A DNA stretch of 58,142 nucleotides, taken from NCBI RefSeq assembly GCF_002154505.1, contig NZ_MUBM01000049.1:1-58142 (forward strand). Direction: 5' to 3'. This document shows positions 1-9,600 of the stretch, piece by piece (the first letter of the stretch is position 1; each line of letters begins with the position of its first letter). A program made the translations under genes and the position numbers. The stretch comes from Streptomyces carpinensis (GTDB lineage: Bacteria > Actinomycetota > Actinomycetes > Streptomycetales > Streptomycetaceae). The notes beneath the pieces are model-generated. The model was not told the origin of the DNA. It saw nothing but the letters and a program-made list of their open reading frames with translations, and searched no databases.

Positions 1-146
1 GTGCGGGGAGTTGTGGGTGGTCGGTGCGGGGGCGGAGTCTGCTCCGGATCCCGTACTCAAAAGGGTTCGCCTCCTTCTGGCTGCTCGTGGGCCGCCGGGG
101 GGCGTGCTCCGCCGTCCCCCGCGGCTCACTCGCCGTCTGACGTGCT

Positions 147-584
147 TTACAGATGCGCGAGCTTTTCCAGCACGGGGGCGGCCGCGCGCAGTTTCGCCCA
201 CTCGTCCTCGTCGAGGCCGTCGACCAGGCCGGCCAGGAAGGCGTTCCGCTTGCGGCGGCTCTCCTCGAGCATGGTCTCGGCCTGCTCGGTCCTGGTGACG
301 ACCTTCTGGCGCCGGTCCTCCGGGTGTGGCTCCAGGCGGACCAGTCCCTTGGCCTCGAGCAGCGCCACGATGCGGGTCATCGACGGCGGCTGCACGTGCT
401 CCTTGCGGGCGAGCTCGCCCGGCGTGGCGCTTCCGCAGTTGGACAGGGTGCCCAGCACCGACATCTCGGTGGGGCTGAGCGACTCGTCGACGCGCTGGTG
501 CTTGAGCCGACGGGACAACCGCATCACGGCGGAACGCAGGGAGTTCACGGCGGCGGCGTCGTCGCCATGCGTAAGGTCCGGCAT
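147..584 (-). CDS. MarR family transcriptional regulator
   Basis: A 145-residue winged helix-turn-helix protein of usual MarR length. The DNA-binding core is seen around residues 40-95: a helix starting LSPTEMSVLGTL, the recognition part GELARKEHVQPPSMTRIV, then the wing LEPHPEDRRQKVV, which carries the conserved DxR motif. The helical ends should form the dimer interface. It is divergent from the small gene at 742, and an inverted repeat (588-617) lies only a few bases before the ATG, so self-repression is likely (inference). The Shine-Dalgarno is weak (TAAAG just before ATG), so the message may be nearly leaderless. The ligand and target genes cannot be read from the sequence. Confidence 0.93.
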   Translation of the reverse strand: MPDLTHGDDAAAVNSLRSAVMRLSRRLKHQRVDESLSPTEMSVLGTLSNCGSATPGELARKEHVQPPSMTRIVALLEAKGLVRLEPHPEDRRQKVVTRTEQAETMLEESRRKRNAFLAGLVDGLDEDEWAKLRAAAPVLEKLAHL

Positions 585-587
585 GTT

Positions 588-617
588 CTTTAGCGTAACT
601 CATTACTCTCGCTAAAG
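588..617. promoter_or_regulatory. Inverted repeat, probable MarR operator
   Basis: Perfect 8-bp arms CTTTAGCG (588-595) and CGCTAAAG (610-617) separated by 14 bases, 4 bp upstream of the marR-type ATG. The position over the likely promoter and start fits autorepression by the adjacent regulator. The arms are seen directly; which protein binds is inferred. Confidence 0.6.
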
Positions 618-670
618 ACCACCTGGGACACGCAGGTATCCGGTGACTCTGACCACTACGGGCCGTCGGT

Positions 671-688
671 ATCACTCATATGGGTGAT
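671..688. promoter_or_regulatory. 18-bp near-palindrome in divergent promoter
   Basis: ATCACTCATATGGGTGAT is symmetric at all but one base pair of positions (6 against 13). It lies between the MarR gene and the small gene at 742, about 54 bp before that ATG. It differs from the 588-617 repeat, so a second regulator or a second site type may act here. Confidence 0.5.
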
Positions 689-741
689 CCGCGTGCGGAA
701 CGTGACACGTGCCGCGGAAGTGTGCAGCGACCCTCGTCTGC

Positions 742-924
742 ATGGGGACCGACGTGCTCAGTCTGCGCATGGACCGCGAGCTGCTCGAACGGCTCCGGTC
801 CCACGCCGCGAAAAGAGGAATGAGCGTCCAGGACTATGTCGTCCGGACGCTCATTCGCAATGACTTCGACGAACGGTTCCAGGCCGCCGTCGAGGAGACG
901 GAGCGGTTCTACGGGGTCACGTGA
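742..924 (+). CDS. Small ribbon-helix-helix-like protein
   Basis: A 60-residue protein starting MGTDVLSLRMDRELLERL. The pattern of a short strand (VLSLRMD) followed by two helices (RELLERLRSHAAKRGMS, then VQDYVVRTLIRNDF) resembles Arc/CopG/HicB-type ribbon-helix-helix DNA-binding proteins. The ATG at 742 was chosen because the RHH pattern starts there; an in-frame GTG at 709 would add 11 residues. No toxin partner lies next to it: downstream is the convergent permease gene. The function is not known; it may be an orphan regulator or antitoxin-like protein. Confidence 0.7.
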   Translation: MGTDVLSLRMDRELLERLRSHAAKRGMSVQDYVVRTLIRNDFDERFQAAVEETERFYGVT

Positions 925-990
925 GTGTCGCCGTCACGTGAGCGCGGGGTCGCGTGAGCGCGGCGGTCACACGACCCCGGTCGGCCGGAA

Positions 991-2442
991 TCAGGTCAGG
1001 CCCAGGGCCGGCATCAGGTAGTAGAAGGCGAAGACCGCCGAGACCACGTACATCGCCGCCGGCACCTCACGGCCGCGGCCGGCGGCCAGGCGCAGCACCA
1101 CGAAGGTGATGAAGCCCATGCCGATGCCGTTGGTGATCGAGTAGGTGAACGGCATCATCAGCATCGTCACGAAGGCCGGGACGGCGATCGTGTAGTCGGC
1201 CCAGTCGATCTCCCTGACCGAGCCGGACAGGATCAGGAAGCCGACCGCGAGCAGCGCCGGGGTGGCCGCCTGGGACGGGACCATCGTGGCGACAGGGGTG
1301 AGGAAGAGGGCCACCGCGAACAGCGCGCCGGTGACGACGTTCGCGAAACCGGTGCGAGCTCCCTCGCCCACGCCGGCCGTCGACTCCACGAAGCAGGTGG
1401 TGGCCGAGGCGGAGCTGGCGCCACCTGCGGCGACCGCGATGCCGTCGACGAAGAGGACCTTGCTCATGCCGGGCATCTGGCCCTGTGCGTCGGTGAGCTT
1501 GGCCTCGTCGCTGATGCCCATGATCGTGCCCATGGCGTCGAAGAAGCAGGACAGCAGCACGGTGAAGACGAACAGCACGCCGGTCAGCACGCCGACCTTG
1601 TCGAAGCCGCCGAACAGGCTGACCTTGCCGATCAGGCCGAAGTCCGGGGTGGAGACGGGGTTGCCGGGCCACTTGGGGGTGGTCAGGCCCCAGGACGGGA
1701 CCTTGGCGACGGCGTTGACGACGACGGCCACGACGGTCATCGCGACGATCGAGATGAGGATCGCGCCGGGCACCTTGCGCACGATCAGAGCGAGCGTGAG
1801 CAGCACTCCCAGCACGAAGACGAGGACCGGCCAGCCGTTGAGGTGACCGTCCGCGCCCAGCTGGAGCGGGACGGTGGTGTGGGCGGCGTCCGGAATGCGG
1901 GAGACGAAGCCGGAGTCGACCAGGCCGATCAGCATGATGAACAGGCCGATGCCGATGGCGATGCCCTTGCGCAGGCCGAGCGGCACGGCGTTCATCACCC
2001 GCTCGCGCAGCCCGGTGGCGACGAGCAGCATGACGACGAAGCCGGCGAGGACGACCATGCCCATGGCGTCCGGCCAGGTCATGCGGGGTGCGAGCTGCAG
2101 GGCGACGACGGTGTTGACACCGAGCCCGGCCGCGAGCGCGATCGGCACGTTGCCGATGACACCCATGAGGAGCGTGGTGAAGGCCGCGGTCAGGGCGGTG
2201 GCGGTGACGAGCTGGCCGTTGTCGAGCTGGTGCCCGTACATGTCCTTCGCGCTGCCGAGAATGATCGGGTTCAGCACGATGATGTAGGCCATCGCGAAGA
2301 AGGTGGCGAAGCCGCCGCGGATCTCGCGGGGCAGGGAGCTGCCGCGCTCGGAGATCTTGAAGTAGCGGTCGAGGGCACCGAACGCGGGCGGCGTGCCGGG
2401 CTTCTCGGGGGCGGGGACCTTGGCGGTGGCCGAGGTGGACAT
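991..2442 (-). CDS. NCS2 family purine (guanine/hypoxanthine) permease
   Basis: A 483-residue polytopic membrane protein of the AzgA/PbuG branch of nucleobase:cation symporters. The N-terminal part has FGALDRYFKISERGSS, typical of this branch, then about 12-14 hydrophobic segments, the strand-forming AAGLGVNTVVAL motif in the first repeat and the FVESTAGVGEGARTG stretch in the second. It should import purine bases across the cell membrane. The ATG at 2442 was chosen because the transporter homology begins soon after it, although the frame is open for another 41 codons upstream. It is divergent from the DUF2530 gene, with a structured leader between. Confidence 0.93.
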   Translation of the reverse strand: MSTSATAKVPAPEKPGTPPAFGALDRYFKISERGSSLPREIRGGFATFFAMAYIIVLNPIILGSAKDMYGHQLDNGQLVTATALTAAFTTLLMGVIGNVPIALAAGLGVNTVVALQLAPRMTWPDAMGMVVLAGFVVMLLVATGLRERVMNAVPLGLRKGIAIGIGLFIMLIGLVDSGFVSRIPDAAHTTVPLQLGADGHLNGWPVLVFVLGVLLTLALIVRKVPGAILISIVAMTVVAVVVNAVAKVPSWGLTTPKWPGNPVSTPDFGLIGKVSLFGGFDKVGVLTGVLFVFTVLLSCFFDAMGTIMGISDEAKLTDAQGQMPGMSKVLFVDGIAVAAGGASSASATTCFVESTAGVGEGARTGFANVVTGALFAVALFLTPVATMVPSQAATPALLAVGFLILSGSVREIDWADYTIAVPAFVTMLMMPFTYSITNGIGMGFITFVVLRLAAGRGREVPAAMYVVSAVFAFYYLMPALGLT

Positions 2443-2526
2443 GCGGATGACCTCAGGGGTGCGGGAAGTACGGGAGTACCGGACCTGGAACAGGATCAAA
2501 CGTGATCGAGTCTCGCCGTCTTCGGT

Positions 2527-2559
2527 CACCAACAGGTCTCCCCCAGGTTGCTGTTGGTG
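2527..2559 (-). promoter_or_regulatory. Hairpin in the permease leader
   Basis: Perfect 9-bp arms CACCAACAG (2527-2535) and CTGTTGGTG (2551-2559) with a 15-base loop, about 85 bases before the permease ATG on the minus strand. Smaller potential stems lie between it and the start. It may belong to a regulatory leader RNA, but I recognise no known riboswitch class. Confidence 0.35.
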
Positions 2560-2694
2560 TTTCATACGAAGAGAAGCGGCCAGACCCAGACTGTTTCAGT
2601 ATGAACATATGAAGCCGAAAAAGGCTATCTCCGCGCGTAGACCCTGGTTCGGGGCCAGGACCTCCACGAGGGTCGCGGGCCGTAAGCTGAGGCC

Positions 2695-2985
2695 ATGGCG
2701 AAGTGGACCCCCAAGCACGAGGCGCCGGAGCCCCTGGAGGGCCCCGTGGTCGCCACCATCACCGGCGGCACGATCGTCTGGTTCGTCCTCTTCCTGGTCC
2801 AGCTCCCCTTCTACGGCTGGTTCGACGATCACGACCACACCTGGTGGCTCTGGACCTGCCTGGCCGGCGGCTGCCTCGGCCTGATCGGCATCTGGTACGT
2901 CCGCAAACGCGACGCGGCGATCAAGCGGGCGGCAGCGGCCCAGGAAGAGACATCCCGGGCGGAACGCCGGGCGTCGGCGGAGTAG
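2695..2985 (+). CDS. DUF2530 family membrane protein
   Basis: A 96-residue protein matching what I know of the actinobacterial DUF2530 family: a short soluble start (KHEAPEPLEGP), two hydrophobic helices (about residues 18-37 and 50-71, the second ending in WYVRKRDAA) and a charged Ala/Arg/Glu-rich tail. Both helices are rich in Trp. It is divergent from the NCS2 permease and lies upstream of the P-type ATPase. No function is known. Confidence 0.85.
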   Translation: MAKWTPKHEAPEPLEGPVVATITGGTIVWFVLFLVQLPFYGWFDDHDHTWWLWTCLAGGCLGLIGIWYVRKRDAAIKRAAAAQEETSRAERRASAE

Positions 2986-3050
2986 GCCGCTCCCGGGCTT
3001 GGGCGTCTTCACTCGGCAGAGGCCAGAGACGCAGAGGGCGCAGGTGGCGC

Positions 3051-3090
3051 AGCCCCGCCGGGGTCCGGGGCGGAGTCCCCAGGGGTGGCT
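3051..3090. repeat. GC-rich palindromic intergenic element
   Basis: A stretch with GCCCCGCCGGGGTCCGGGGC followed by GGAGTCCCCAGGGG, capable of folding into a hairpin. Very similar CCCGCCGGGGTCCGGGGCGG words are scattered through Streptomyces genomes after gene ends. It may terminate the DUF2530 gene. Recognition rests on memory, not on a search. Confidence 0.35.
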
Positions 3091-3170
3091 CTTCGTCCTT
3101 GCCGAGACGGCTGGGCGGGTGGGCGAAGGTCAACGAGTGAAGGCGCACATCCGCACGTAACGTCGATTGC

Positions 3171-5576
3171 ATGACCTCCCACATCGACGCGGGCGCGGAA
3201 CTCGACCCCGTGCACCCGGTCCCCCTCCCCGTTCCGCCGGCGCGGCCGAGGGGGCTGAGCCAGGCCGAGGTCGCCGAGCGCCTCGCCCGCGGAGAGGTCA
3301 ACGACGTACCGGTGCGCAGCAGCCGTTCGCTCGCCGACATCCTCCGCGCGAACGTCCTCACCCGCTTCAACGCGATCATCGGCGTGCTCTGGCTGATCAT
3401 GCTGTTCGTCGCCCCGATCCAGGACAGCCTCTTCGGCTTCGTGATCCTCGCCAACACCGGCATCGGCATCCTCCAGGAATGGCGGGCGAAGCAGACCCTC
3501 GACTCGCTCGCCGTCATCGGCGAGTCCCGCCCCACGGTCCGCCGCGACGACACCGCCGTCGAGATCGCCACCTCCGAGATCGTGCTCGACGACGTGATCG
3601 AGGTCGGGCCGGGGGACAAGATCGCCGTCGACGGCGTCTGCGTCGAGGCCGACGGACTGGAGATCGACGAGTCGCTGCTCACGGGCGAGGCCGATCCCGT
3701 GGTCAAGCGGCCCGGCGACCAGGTCATGTCCGGCAGCTTCGTCGTCGCCGGCGGTGGCGCCTTCCAGGCCGCCAGGGTCGGCCGCGAGGCCTACGCGGCC
3801 CGGCTCGCCGAGGAGGCCTCCCGCTTCACGCTCGTCCACTCCGAGCTGCGCACCGGCATCTCGACCATCCTCAAGTACGTGACGTGGATGATGGTCCCGA
3901 CCGCCGTCGGTCTCGTCATCAGCCAGCTCGTCGTCAAGAACAGCGATCTGAAGGACTCCGTCGCCCGCACCGTGGGCGGCATCGTCCCCATGGTCCCCGA
4001 GGGGCTGGTCCTCCTCACCTCCGTCGCCTTCGCCATCGGTGTGATCCGGCTGGGCCGCAAGCAGTGCCTCGTCCAGGAGCTGCCCGCCATCGAGGGCCTG
4101 GCCCGCGTCGACACCGTCTGCCTGGACAAGACCGGCACCCTCACCGAGGGCGGCATGGACGTCACCGAGCTGAGGACGCTGGACGGCCACGACGAGTCGT
4201 ACGTACGCCGGGTCCTCGGCGCCCTCGGCGAGTCCGACCCGCGCCCGAACGCCTCCCTTCAGGCGATCATCGACGCCTGTCCGGCCAGCGAGGAGTGGCG
4301 CTGCGTGGAGTCGCTGCCCTTCTCCTCGGCGCGCAAGTACAGCGGCGCCAGCTTCAGCGAGGGCAACGGCGAGTCCAGTACGTGGCTGCTGGGCGCCCCG
4401 GACGTCCTCCTGCCCGCCGGCGCCCCCGCCCTGGCCGAGACCGGGCGGCTGAACGAGCAGGGCCTGCGCGTCCTGCTGCTCGCGCGTGCCGCCCGTGAGC
4501 TGGACGATCCGGAGGTGGTCCGCACCGTCACGCCCACCGCGCTGGTCGTACTGGAGCAGCGGCTGCGGCGCGACGCCGCCGACGCCCTGCGCTACTTCGC
4601 CGAGCAGAACGTCCGCACCAAGGTCATCTCCGGTGACAACGCGGTCTCCGTGGGGGCGGTGGCCGCCAAGGTCGGTCTCACCGGCGCCGCCGTCGACGCC
4701 CGCCGGCTGCCCGCCGAGCGCGACGGCATGGCGCGCGAGCTCGACGCGGGCACCGTGTTCGGGCGGGTCACCCCGCAGCAGAAGCGGGACATGGTCGGCG
4801 CGCTGCGGTCGCGCGGGCACACGGTCGCGATGACCGGTGACGGCGTGAACGACGTCCTCGCCCTGAAGGACGCCGACGTGGGCGTGGCGATGGGCTCGGG
4901 TTCGGAGGCCACCCGGGCGGTCGCCCAGATCGTGCTGCTGGACAACAGCTTCGCCACGCTGCCGTCGGTGGTCGCCGAGGGGCGGCGGGTGATCGGCAAC
5001 ATCACCCGGGTCGCGACCCTGTTCCTGGTGAAGACGGTCTACTCGGTGCTGCTGGCCGTGCTGGTGGTGTGCTCACAGGTCGAGTACCCGTTCCTGCCCC
5101 GGCACCTGACCCTGCTGTCCACGCTCACCATCGGCGTCCCCGCCTTCTTCCTGGCCCTCGCCCCGAACGCGGAACGGGCGCGGCCCCACTTCGTGCGGCG
5201 GGTCATGCGCTACGCGGTGCCCGGCGGGCTGGTGGCGGCCGTGGCGACCTTCGTGGTGTACGTGGTCGCCCGCCGCCACTACGCCGGGCCGGACGCTCTC
5301 GGCGCGGAGACCAGCGCGGCCACGCTCACGCTCTTCCTGGTCTCGATGTGGGTGCTGGCGATCATCGCCCGTCCCTACACCTGGTGGCGGGTCGCGCTGG
5401 TGGCCGTGATGGGCGTGGCGTTCGTGTTCGTGCTGGCCGTGCCCGTGCTCCAGCGCTTCTTCGCGCTGCGGCTGGTGGGGACGGCGATCCCGTGGCTCGC
5501 GGTGGGCATCGCCGTCGTGGCGGCGGTCGTCCTGGAGGTGCTGTGGAAGTGGGTCGGCCGCCGCTTCCCCGCCTGA
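3171..5576 (+). CDS. ctpE: CtpE-type P-type cation ATPase
   Basis: An 801-residue P-type ATPase close in length and sequence to mycobacterial CtpE, which has been linked to calcium uptake. Seen in order: N-terminal actuator-linked region (GLSQAEVAERL), first membrane pair, actuator motif LLTGEADP (TGEA rather than TGES), PEGL in membrane helix 4, phosphorylation motif DKTGTLTEG with the aspartate near residue 319, the nucleotide-binding domain, TGDGVNDVLALKDADVGVAMG, and six C-terminal membrane helices. There is no clear ribosome site; TAACGT seven bases before the ATG could be a -10 box of a leaderless message. It is convergent with the secreted-protein gene only 7 bp away. Confidence 0.93.
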   Translation: MTSHIDAGAELDPVHPVPLPVPPARPRGLSQAEVAERLARGEVNDVPVRSSRSLADILRANVLTRFNAIIGVLWLIMLFVAPIQDSLFGFVILANTGIGILQEWRAKQTLDSLAVIGESRPTVRRDDTAVEIATSEIVLDDVIEVGPGDKIAVDGVCVEADGLEIDESLLTGEADPVVKRPGDQVMSGSFVVAGGGAFQAARVGREAYAARLAEEASRFTLVHSELRTGISTILKYVTWMMVPTAVGLVISQLVVKNSDLKDSVARTVGGIVPMVPEGLVLLTSVAFAIGVIRLGRKQCLVQELPAIEGLARVDTVCLDKTGTLTEGGMDVTELRTLDGHDESYVRRVLGALGESDPRPNASLQAIIDACPASEEWRCVESLPFSSARKYSGASFSEGNGESSTWLLGAPDVLLPAGAPALAETGRLNEQGLRVLLLARAARELDDPEVVRTVTPTALVVLEQRLRRDAADALRYFAEQNVRTKVISGDNAVSVGAVAAKVGLTGAAVDARRLPAERDGMARELDAGTVFGRVTPQQKRDMVGALRSRGHTVAMTGDGVNDVLALKDADVGVAMGSGSEATRAVAQIVLLDNSFATLPSVVAEGRRVIGNITRVATLFLVKTVYSVLLAVLVVCSQVEYPFLPRHLTLLSTLTIGVPAFFLALAPNAERARPHFVRRVMRYAVPGGLVAAVATFVVYVVARRHYAGPDALGAETSAATLTLFLVSMWVLAIIARPYTWWRVALVAVMGVAFVFVLAVPVLQRFFALRLVGTAIPWLAVGIAVVAAVVLEVLWKWVGRRFPA

Positions 5577-5583
5577 GGCGTGC

Positions 5584-6435
5584 TTACCGCACGTCGACGT
5601 AGTCGCCCGTGGCGCTGACCGGCGCGGTGGTCGAGGTGCCTCCGAAGCTGTAGCGGAAGTAGCCGTCGGCGGAGGCGGTGACCGTGGCCTTCAGACGGCC
5701 GGAGGAGTCCGTCGTCACGGTCTTGAGCGTGGTGTAGGTGCTGGTGCCCGCCTTGCGGAACTGCAGCTTCACCGACTGGCCGGCATAGCCGTAGTACTTG
5801 AGGTAGTCCCAGCTGGCCCGGGTCAGGGTGCCGGTGACCGTGATGGTCGCGCCCTTCTTCACCGGCTCCGGCGAGGCGTCGGCGGTGAGCTTGGAGTAGC
5901 GCTGGAGCATCGTGCTGCCGAGGTGGTCCTGGTCCTTGTAGCCGATCTTGCTCATGTCCGCCGGGTTCGCGGGGTTCTGGCCGTTGAAGGCGATCGCCTC
6001 GGCGGCGGCCGTCCAGCTGCCGGCGTCCGCGCTCCTGAGGTCCCCGTCCGCCGGGTAGAAGTCGATCGTGCCCTTGCAGGTGGCGGTGGTCGACGACGTG
6101 GCCGTGCAGGTGGCCGGGTTGTCGCCGTAGAACTCCTTGGTGGGGTTGTCGAAGGACCCGCGGTAGATGAACGGGTCGGTGTAGAAGTCCTTCGCGGCGA
6201 TGTTCACGTCCGCGCCGTGGGTCAGCGTGTAGGTGACCGTGGTGCTGACCTTGTAGTAGGTGCCGACCTTGACCGTCGAGGCGATCTTGAAGTTGGAGAA
6301 GCCGACGTTCAGGGTGTACGGCGTGCCGCCCGTCCCGGTGGCGGGAGCGGACCCGGCGGCCTGCGCGGCCGGTCCGGCGAGGGCGGTGAGGGCCAGGGCG
6401 CCGCAGACGGCGGCCACGGTGGCTCGAATGCGCAT
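5584..6435 (-). CDS. Secreted protein with C-terminal Ig-like repeat domain
   Basis: A 283-residue exported protein. The ATG at 6435 opens a clear Sec signal peptide (MRIRATVAAVCGALALTALA, then AGPAAQAAG with an AxA cleavage site). The N-terminal part is beta-rich (YTLNVGFSNFKIASTVKVG). The C-terminal about 90 residues (from PEPVKKGATITVTGTLTRA to SFGGTSTTAPVSATGDYVDV) look like the Ig-like modules repeated in many Streptomyces surface proteins. No catalytic motif was recognised, so it may be a wall-associated or calcium-binding type protein (uncertain). The frame is open 38 codons upstream but the signal peptide fixes the start. Confidence 0.8.
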   Translation of the reverse strand: MRIRATVAAVCGALALTALAGPAAQAAGSAPATGTGGTPYTLNVGFSNFKIASTVKVGTYYKVSTTVTYTLTHGADVNIAAKDFYTDPFIYRGSFDNPTKEFYGDNPATCTATSSTTATCKGTIDFYPADGDLRSADAGSWTAAAEAIAFNGQNPANPADMSKIGYKDQDHLGSTMLQRYSKLTADASPEPVKKGATITVTGTLTRASWDYLKYYGYAGQSVKLQFRKAGTSTYTTLKTVTTDSSGRLKATVTASADGYFRYSFGGTSTTAPVSATGDYVDVR

Positions 6436-6577
6436 GGGGTTCCCCAAGGTGGAGAAGTGATCTTGGAGTCTGTTGACTCGGGTGATCAGATCCGTGGCGG
6501 AAGGGAAGGGTTGTGGTCGCGGATCTTGATTTTGACGGTCCATGCGCAACGCTTGACGTGCCCATTACGTATGCACA

Positions 6578-6611
6578 GGAACCGGCGCGGCTGTCCTCCC
6601 GCGCCGGTTCC
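6578..6611 (-). terminator. Hairpin terminator after the sacsin-like gene
   Basis: Perfect 13-bp arms GGAACCGGCGCGG (6578-6590) and CCGCGCCGGTTCC (6599-6611), 8-base loop, 15 bp after the stop of the minus-strand ATPase gene. There is no clear U-tract, as is usual in Streptomyces. Confidence 0.8.
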
Positions 6612-6625
6612 GCGGCGGCTCCGGC

Positions 6626-9600
6626 TCAGTCGAACCAACGGTCGCGGGCCAGTTCCTCCGTACGGGTCGGGTCCTCCAGCAGGGCGGCCACCTCGAAGCG
6701 GCGCGGCCACTGGCCCGACGCCCAGGCGAGGCCGGCCGCCACGCCCTCCAGGGTGGCCGCGTGCAGGACACCGTCCGAGGTGAGGCGCCAGTCCAACTCG
6801 GTCCCGTCCACGACGAGTTCCTCGTGCTCGACGTACGTGCCGGGCGTACGCGGCCCGAGCAGCACCCGCACCGGCTCCGGTACGTCGTGCTCGGTTCCCT
6901 CCGAGTCCACCTCGCCGGTGACGGACTCGCTCAGCCGCCGCACCTGGAACAGTTCGGCCAGCTCCGCGGCCAGCGACGGCCGTACCGGCAGCAGCGGCAC
7001 ACCGGACGTGAACGGCAGCAGGTCCGGGGAGTCGCACACCACGGCGTCGGAGGCGTCCACCACCTCCACCCGCCCGTCGACCACGGCCCGCAGTTCGTCG
7101 GGCAGCGTCACCTGTTCCGGATCCAGCTCGGCCAACGCGCCGTAGAGTGCGTGAAGTTGGGCGGGGCCGACCCGCCGTTCGGGGTCGGCGAGCCGGTCCA
7201 GCAGTTCGGCGGCGCCACCCGGCTCGTCGAGCAGCGCGGCGACGGACGTGCGCACGCCGAGCGCCCGCAGCACCTGCTCGTCGTCGAAGCCGGTGGCGTC
7301 GGCCTCGTCGTACAGCCCGCGCAGCAGCGGGTCGGAGCCGGCGGCGCGCAGGCCGGCCGGACGGCGCCCGCCGAGCACCGGGTTCCCGCGCAGCCACCAC
7401 GCGGTGTACGGCCGTACGACCTCGTGGGTGCCGTCCGGCAGCAGGATCCGCACCGGCTGGATGAGCGCGTCGCGCAGTGGCGGCCGGGCCAGCAGCGTCA
7501 GTGCCCGGGGCCACTGGTCGTCGTCGACGAGGTCCAGGTCGCGCACGGCGACGATCTCGGTGGCCACCGGCGGCACCGGGGTGTCCGGGAAGCGGTCGAG
7601 GACGTCCTCGCACCACACGTCCACCGCGTCCAGCAGGCCGGGGTCGTCCGGCTCGGGGAAGTCACCCTCGCGCGGCTCGAGTTCGTCGGGGTCGAGGACG
7701 ACGTCCGTGGCCCGGACGAGGGCGAAGTCCACGAGCACCCCGCAGGCGGCCAGCGGCTGCTCGCCCCACTTCTCGGCCAGCTCGCGGTCCACGGCAGCGA
7801 GTTCCCCCTCGCGCATGACCTGCGCGAACGGGCCGCCGGGGTAGACCAGTTCGCCGGCCGGAGCGAGTTCGCCGTCCTCGTCGGGCAGGGCGAGCGCACC
7901 GAGCCAGGGCTCGTCGCCGGGCTCCAGGCCGGCGTCCCGGACCAGGGCGAGGACGGTGTCGGCGAGCTCCTCGGCGTCCGGGGTGTCCTCGTCCCAGCCG
8001 CCGCCGTCCTCGTCGAGGGAGGCGGTGACCGCGGCCCGCACCTGCGGGGTGGTGAGCACCGCGCGCGGGGTCGCGGGCAGGGCGCCGAGCTTCTCCAGGA
8101 CCGGGTGGGCCGCGTCCGGGTGGGCGACCTTCAGCCCGAGCCGGGCCAGCACCCCCGGGTCGGCCGGTGCCGCGTCCGGGGTGGGCAGCAGCACCTGCCG
8201 GGGCCCGATCGTCGTCCGGCCGTCGGTCAGCGGGACCGGCAGGCCGGACAGCCGGTCGGGGTCGACGCCCGCGAGGCTGTCGTACAGCCGCCGCCACCAG
8301 CCCGGTTCCTTCTCCAGGCCGGCCAGCCGGTCGATCGCCTCGGTCAGCGGCAGGCGGGCCACACCCAGCGTGCGCAGCTCCACGCGCCGTTCCAGCCCGG
8401 CGGGCAGCAGGGTGGGCAGCACCTCGGCGAGGACGCGCACGGTGTCGGCGCCGGCGCCCTCGGCCACCTCGGCGTCGCGGGGCCGCAGCGACTCGGGCAG
8501 ATCGGTGTCGTGCGCCCTGAGGGCCGCCGCGGCGGGCGGCAGGAACGAGGTACGCGGCAGCCGCTGAAGGATCGCCTGGCGCAGCGCGCCGTCCAGTTCG
8601 CCCTTGCCCAGCGGGCCGGGCACCAGGTCGATGACGCCCTCGGCCACCGGACGCCAGTCGGCGAGGAGTCCGGCGTAGGCGTCGGCCGCGCGCTGCACCA
8701 GGAAGTCGGTGAGCGGGCCGGGCGCGGCGTGCCGGCGGGTGGTGTCCAGCGGGAACGACGCGATGAGCAGCGCCGGGACGCCCAGCGCCTCGTCGCTCGG
8801 GGTGGGCGCGTGCACGACGGGGCTGGTGCGCGGGCGGGCCGGGTTGCCGTAGACGTCGACGGGCACGGCCCAGGTGACCGACCAGTGCGGGCGCAGCCGC
8901 TCCTCCACCGGCCGGCCGGCGAGCAGGTCCGGGGTGAGGGGGCCGTGGGCGGAGGCGGTACGCCAGTGGGTGATGCCGTCGCCGGAGTCCTCGACGACGG
9001 TGAACGCGCCGTCGGTGCGGCGGCTCAGCGTGCGCGGATCCCCGTCGCCGATCTCCACCACGACCTCTTCCAGCCCGGGCAGGGCGAGAAGCAGGGCGTC
9101 GTCGACGGCGTGCAGGAGCCGTTCGGCGAGGTCGGCGGCGGCCGTGTCGCGCAGCGGCAGGATGACGACGGTGTCGTAGGGGTCGGGGGCGGTGCCCTCG
9201 GCGGCGAACGGCAGCCGCAGCAGCGGTACGTGCCCGTCGCGGCGGCGGATCTCGTCGCCGAGTCCGGGGCTGTGCCGGGCGGTCTGCTCGGCCAGGTCGC
9301 GGGCCTCGGCCAGGGACCAGCGGACACCGCCGTGCCGGCCGACGACCGCGGGCTCGTCGGTGACGGCGAGGACGGCGGCGAAGCCGACGCCGAAGCGGCC
9401 CACGGAGGGCAGGCCGCCGGAGGAGGCGTCCCGCTTGGCGGAGGCGCGCAGGGTGGACAGCGACTCCACACCGGCCGCGTCCAGCGGGGCACCGGTGTTG
9501 GCGGCGATGAGGACGCCGTCGCGCAGGGTGAGGCGCAGCCGGCCGGGCACACCCGCGCGGGCGGCCGCGTCGGCGGCGTTCTGGGCCAGCTCGACCACGA

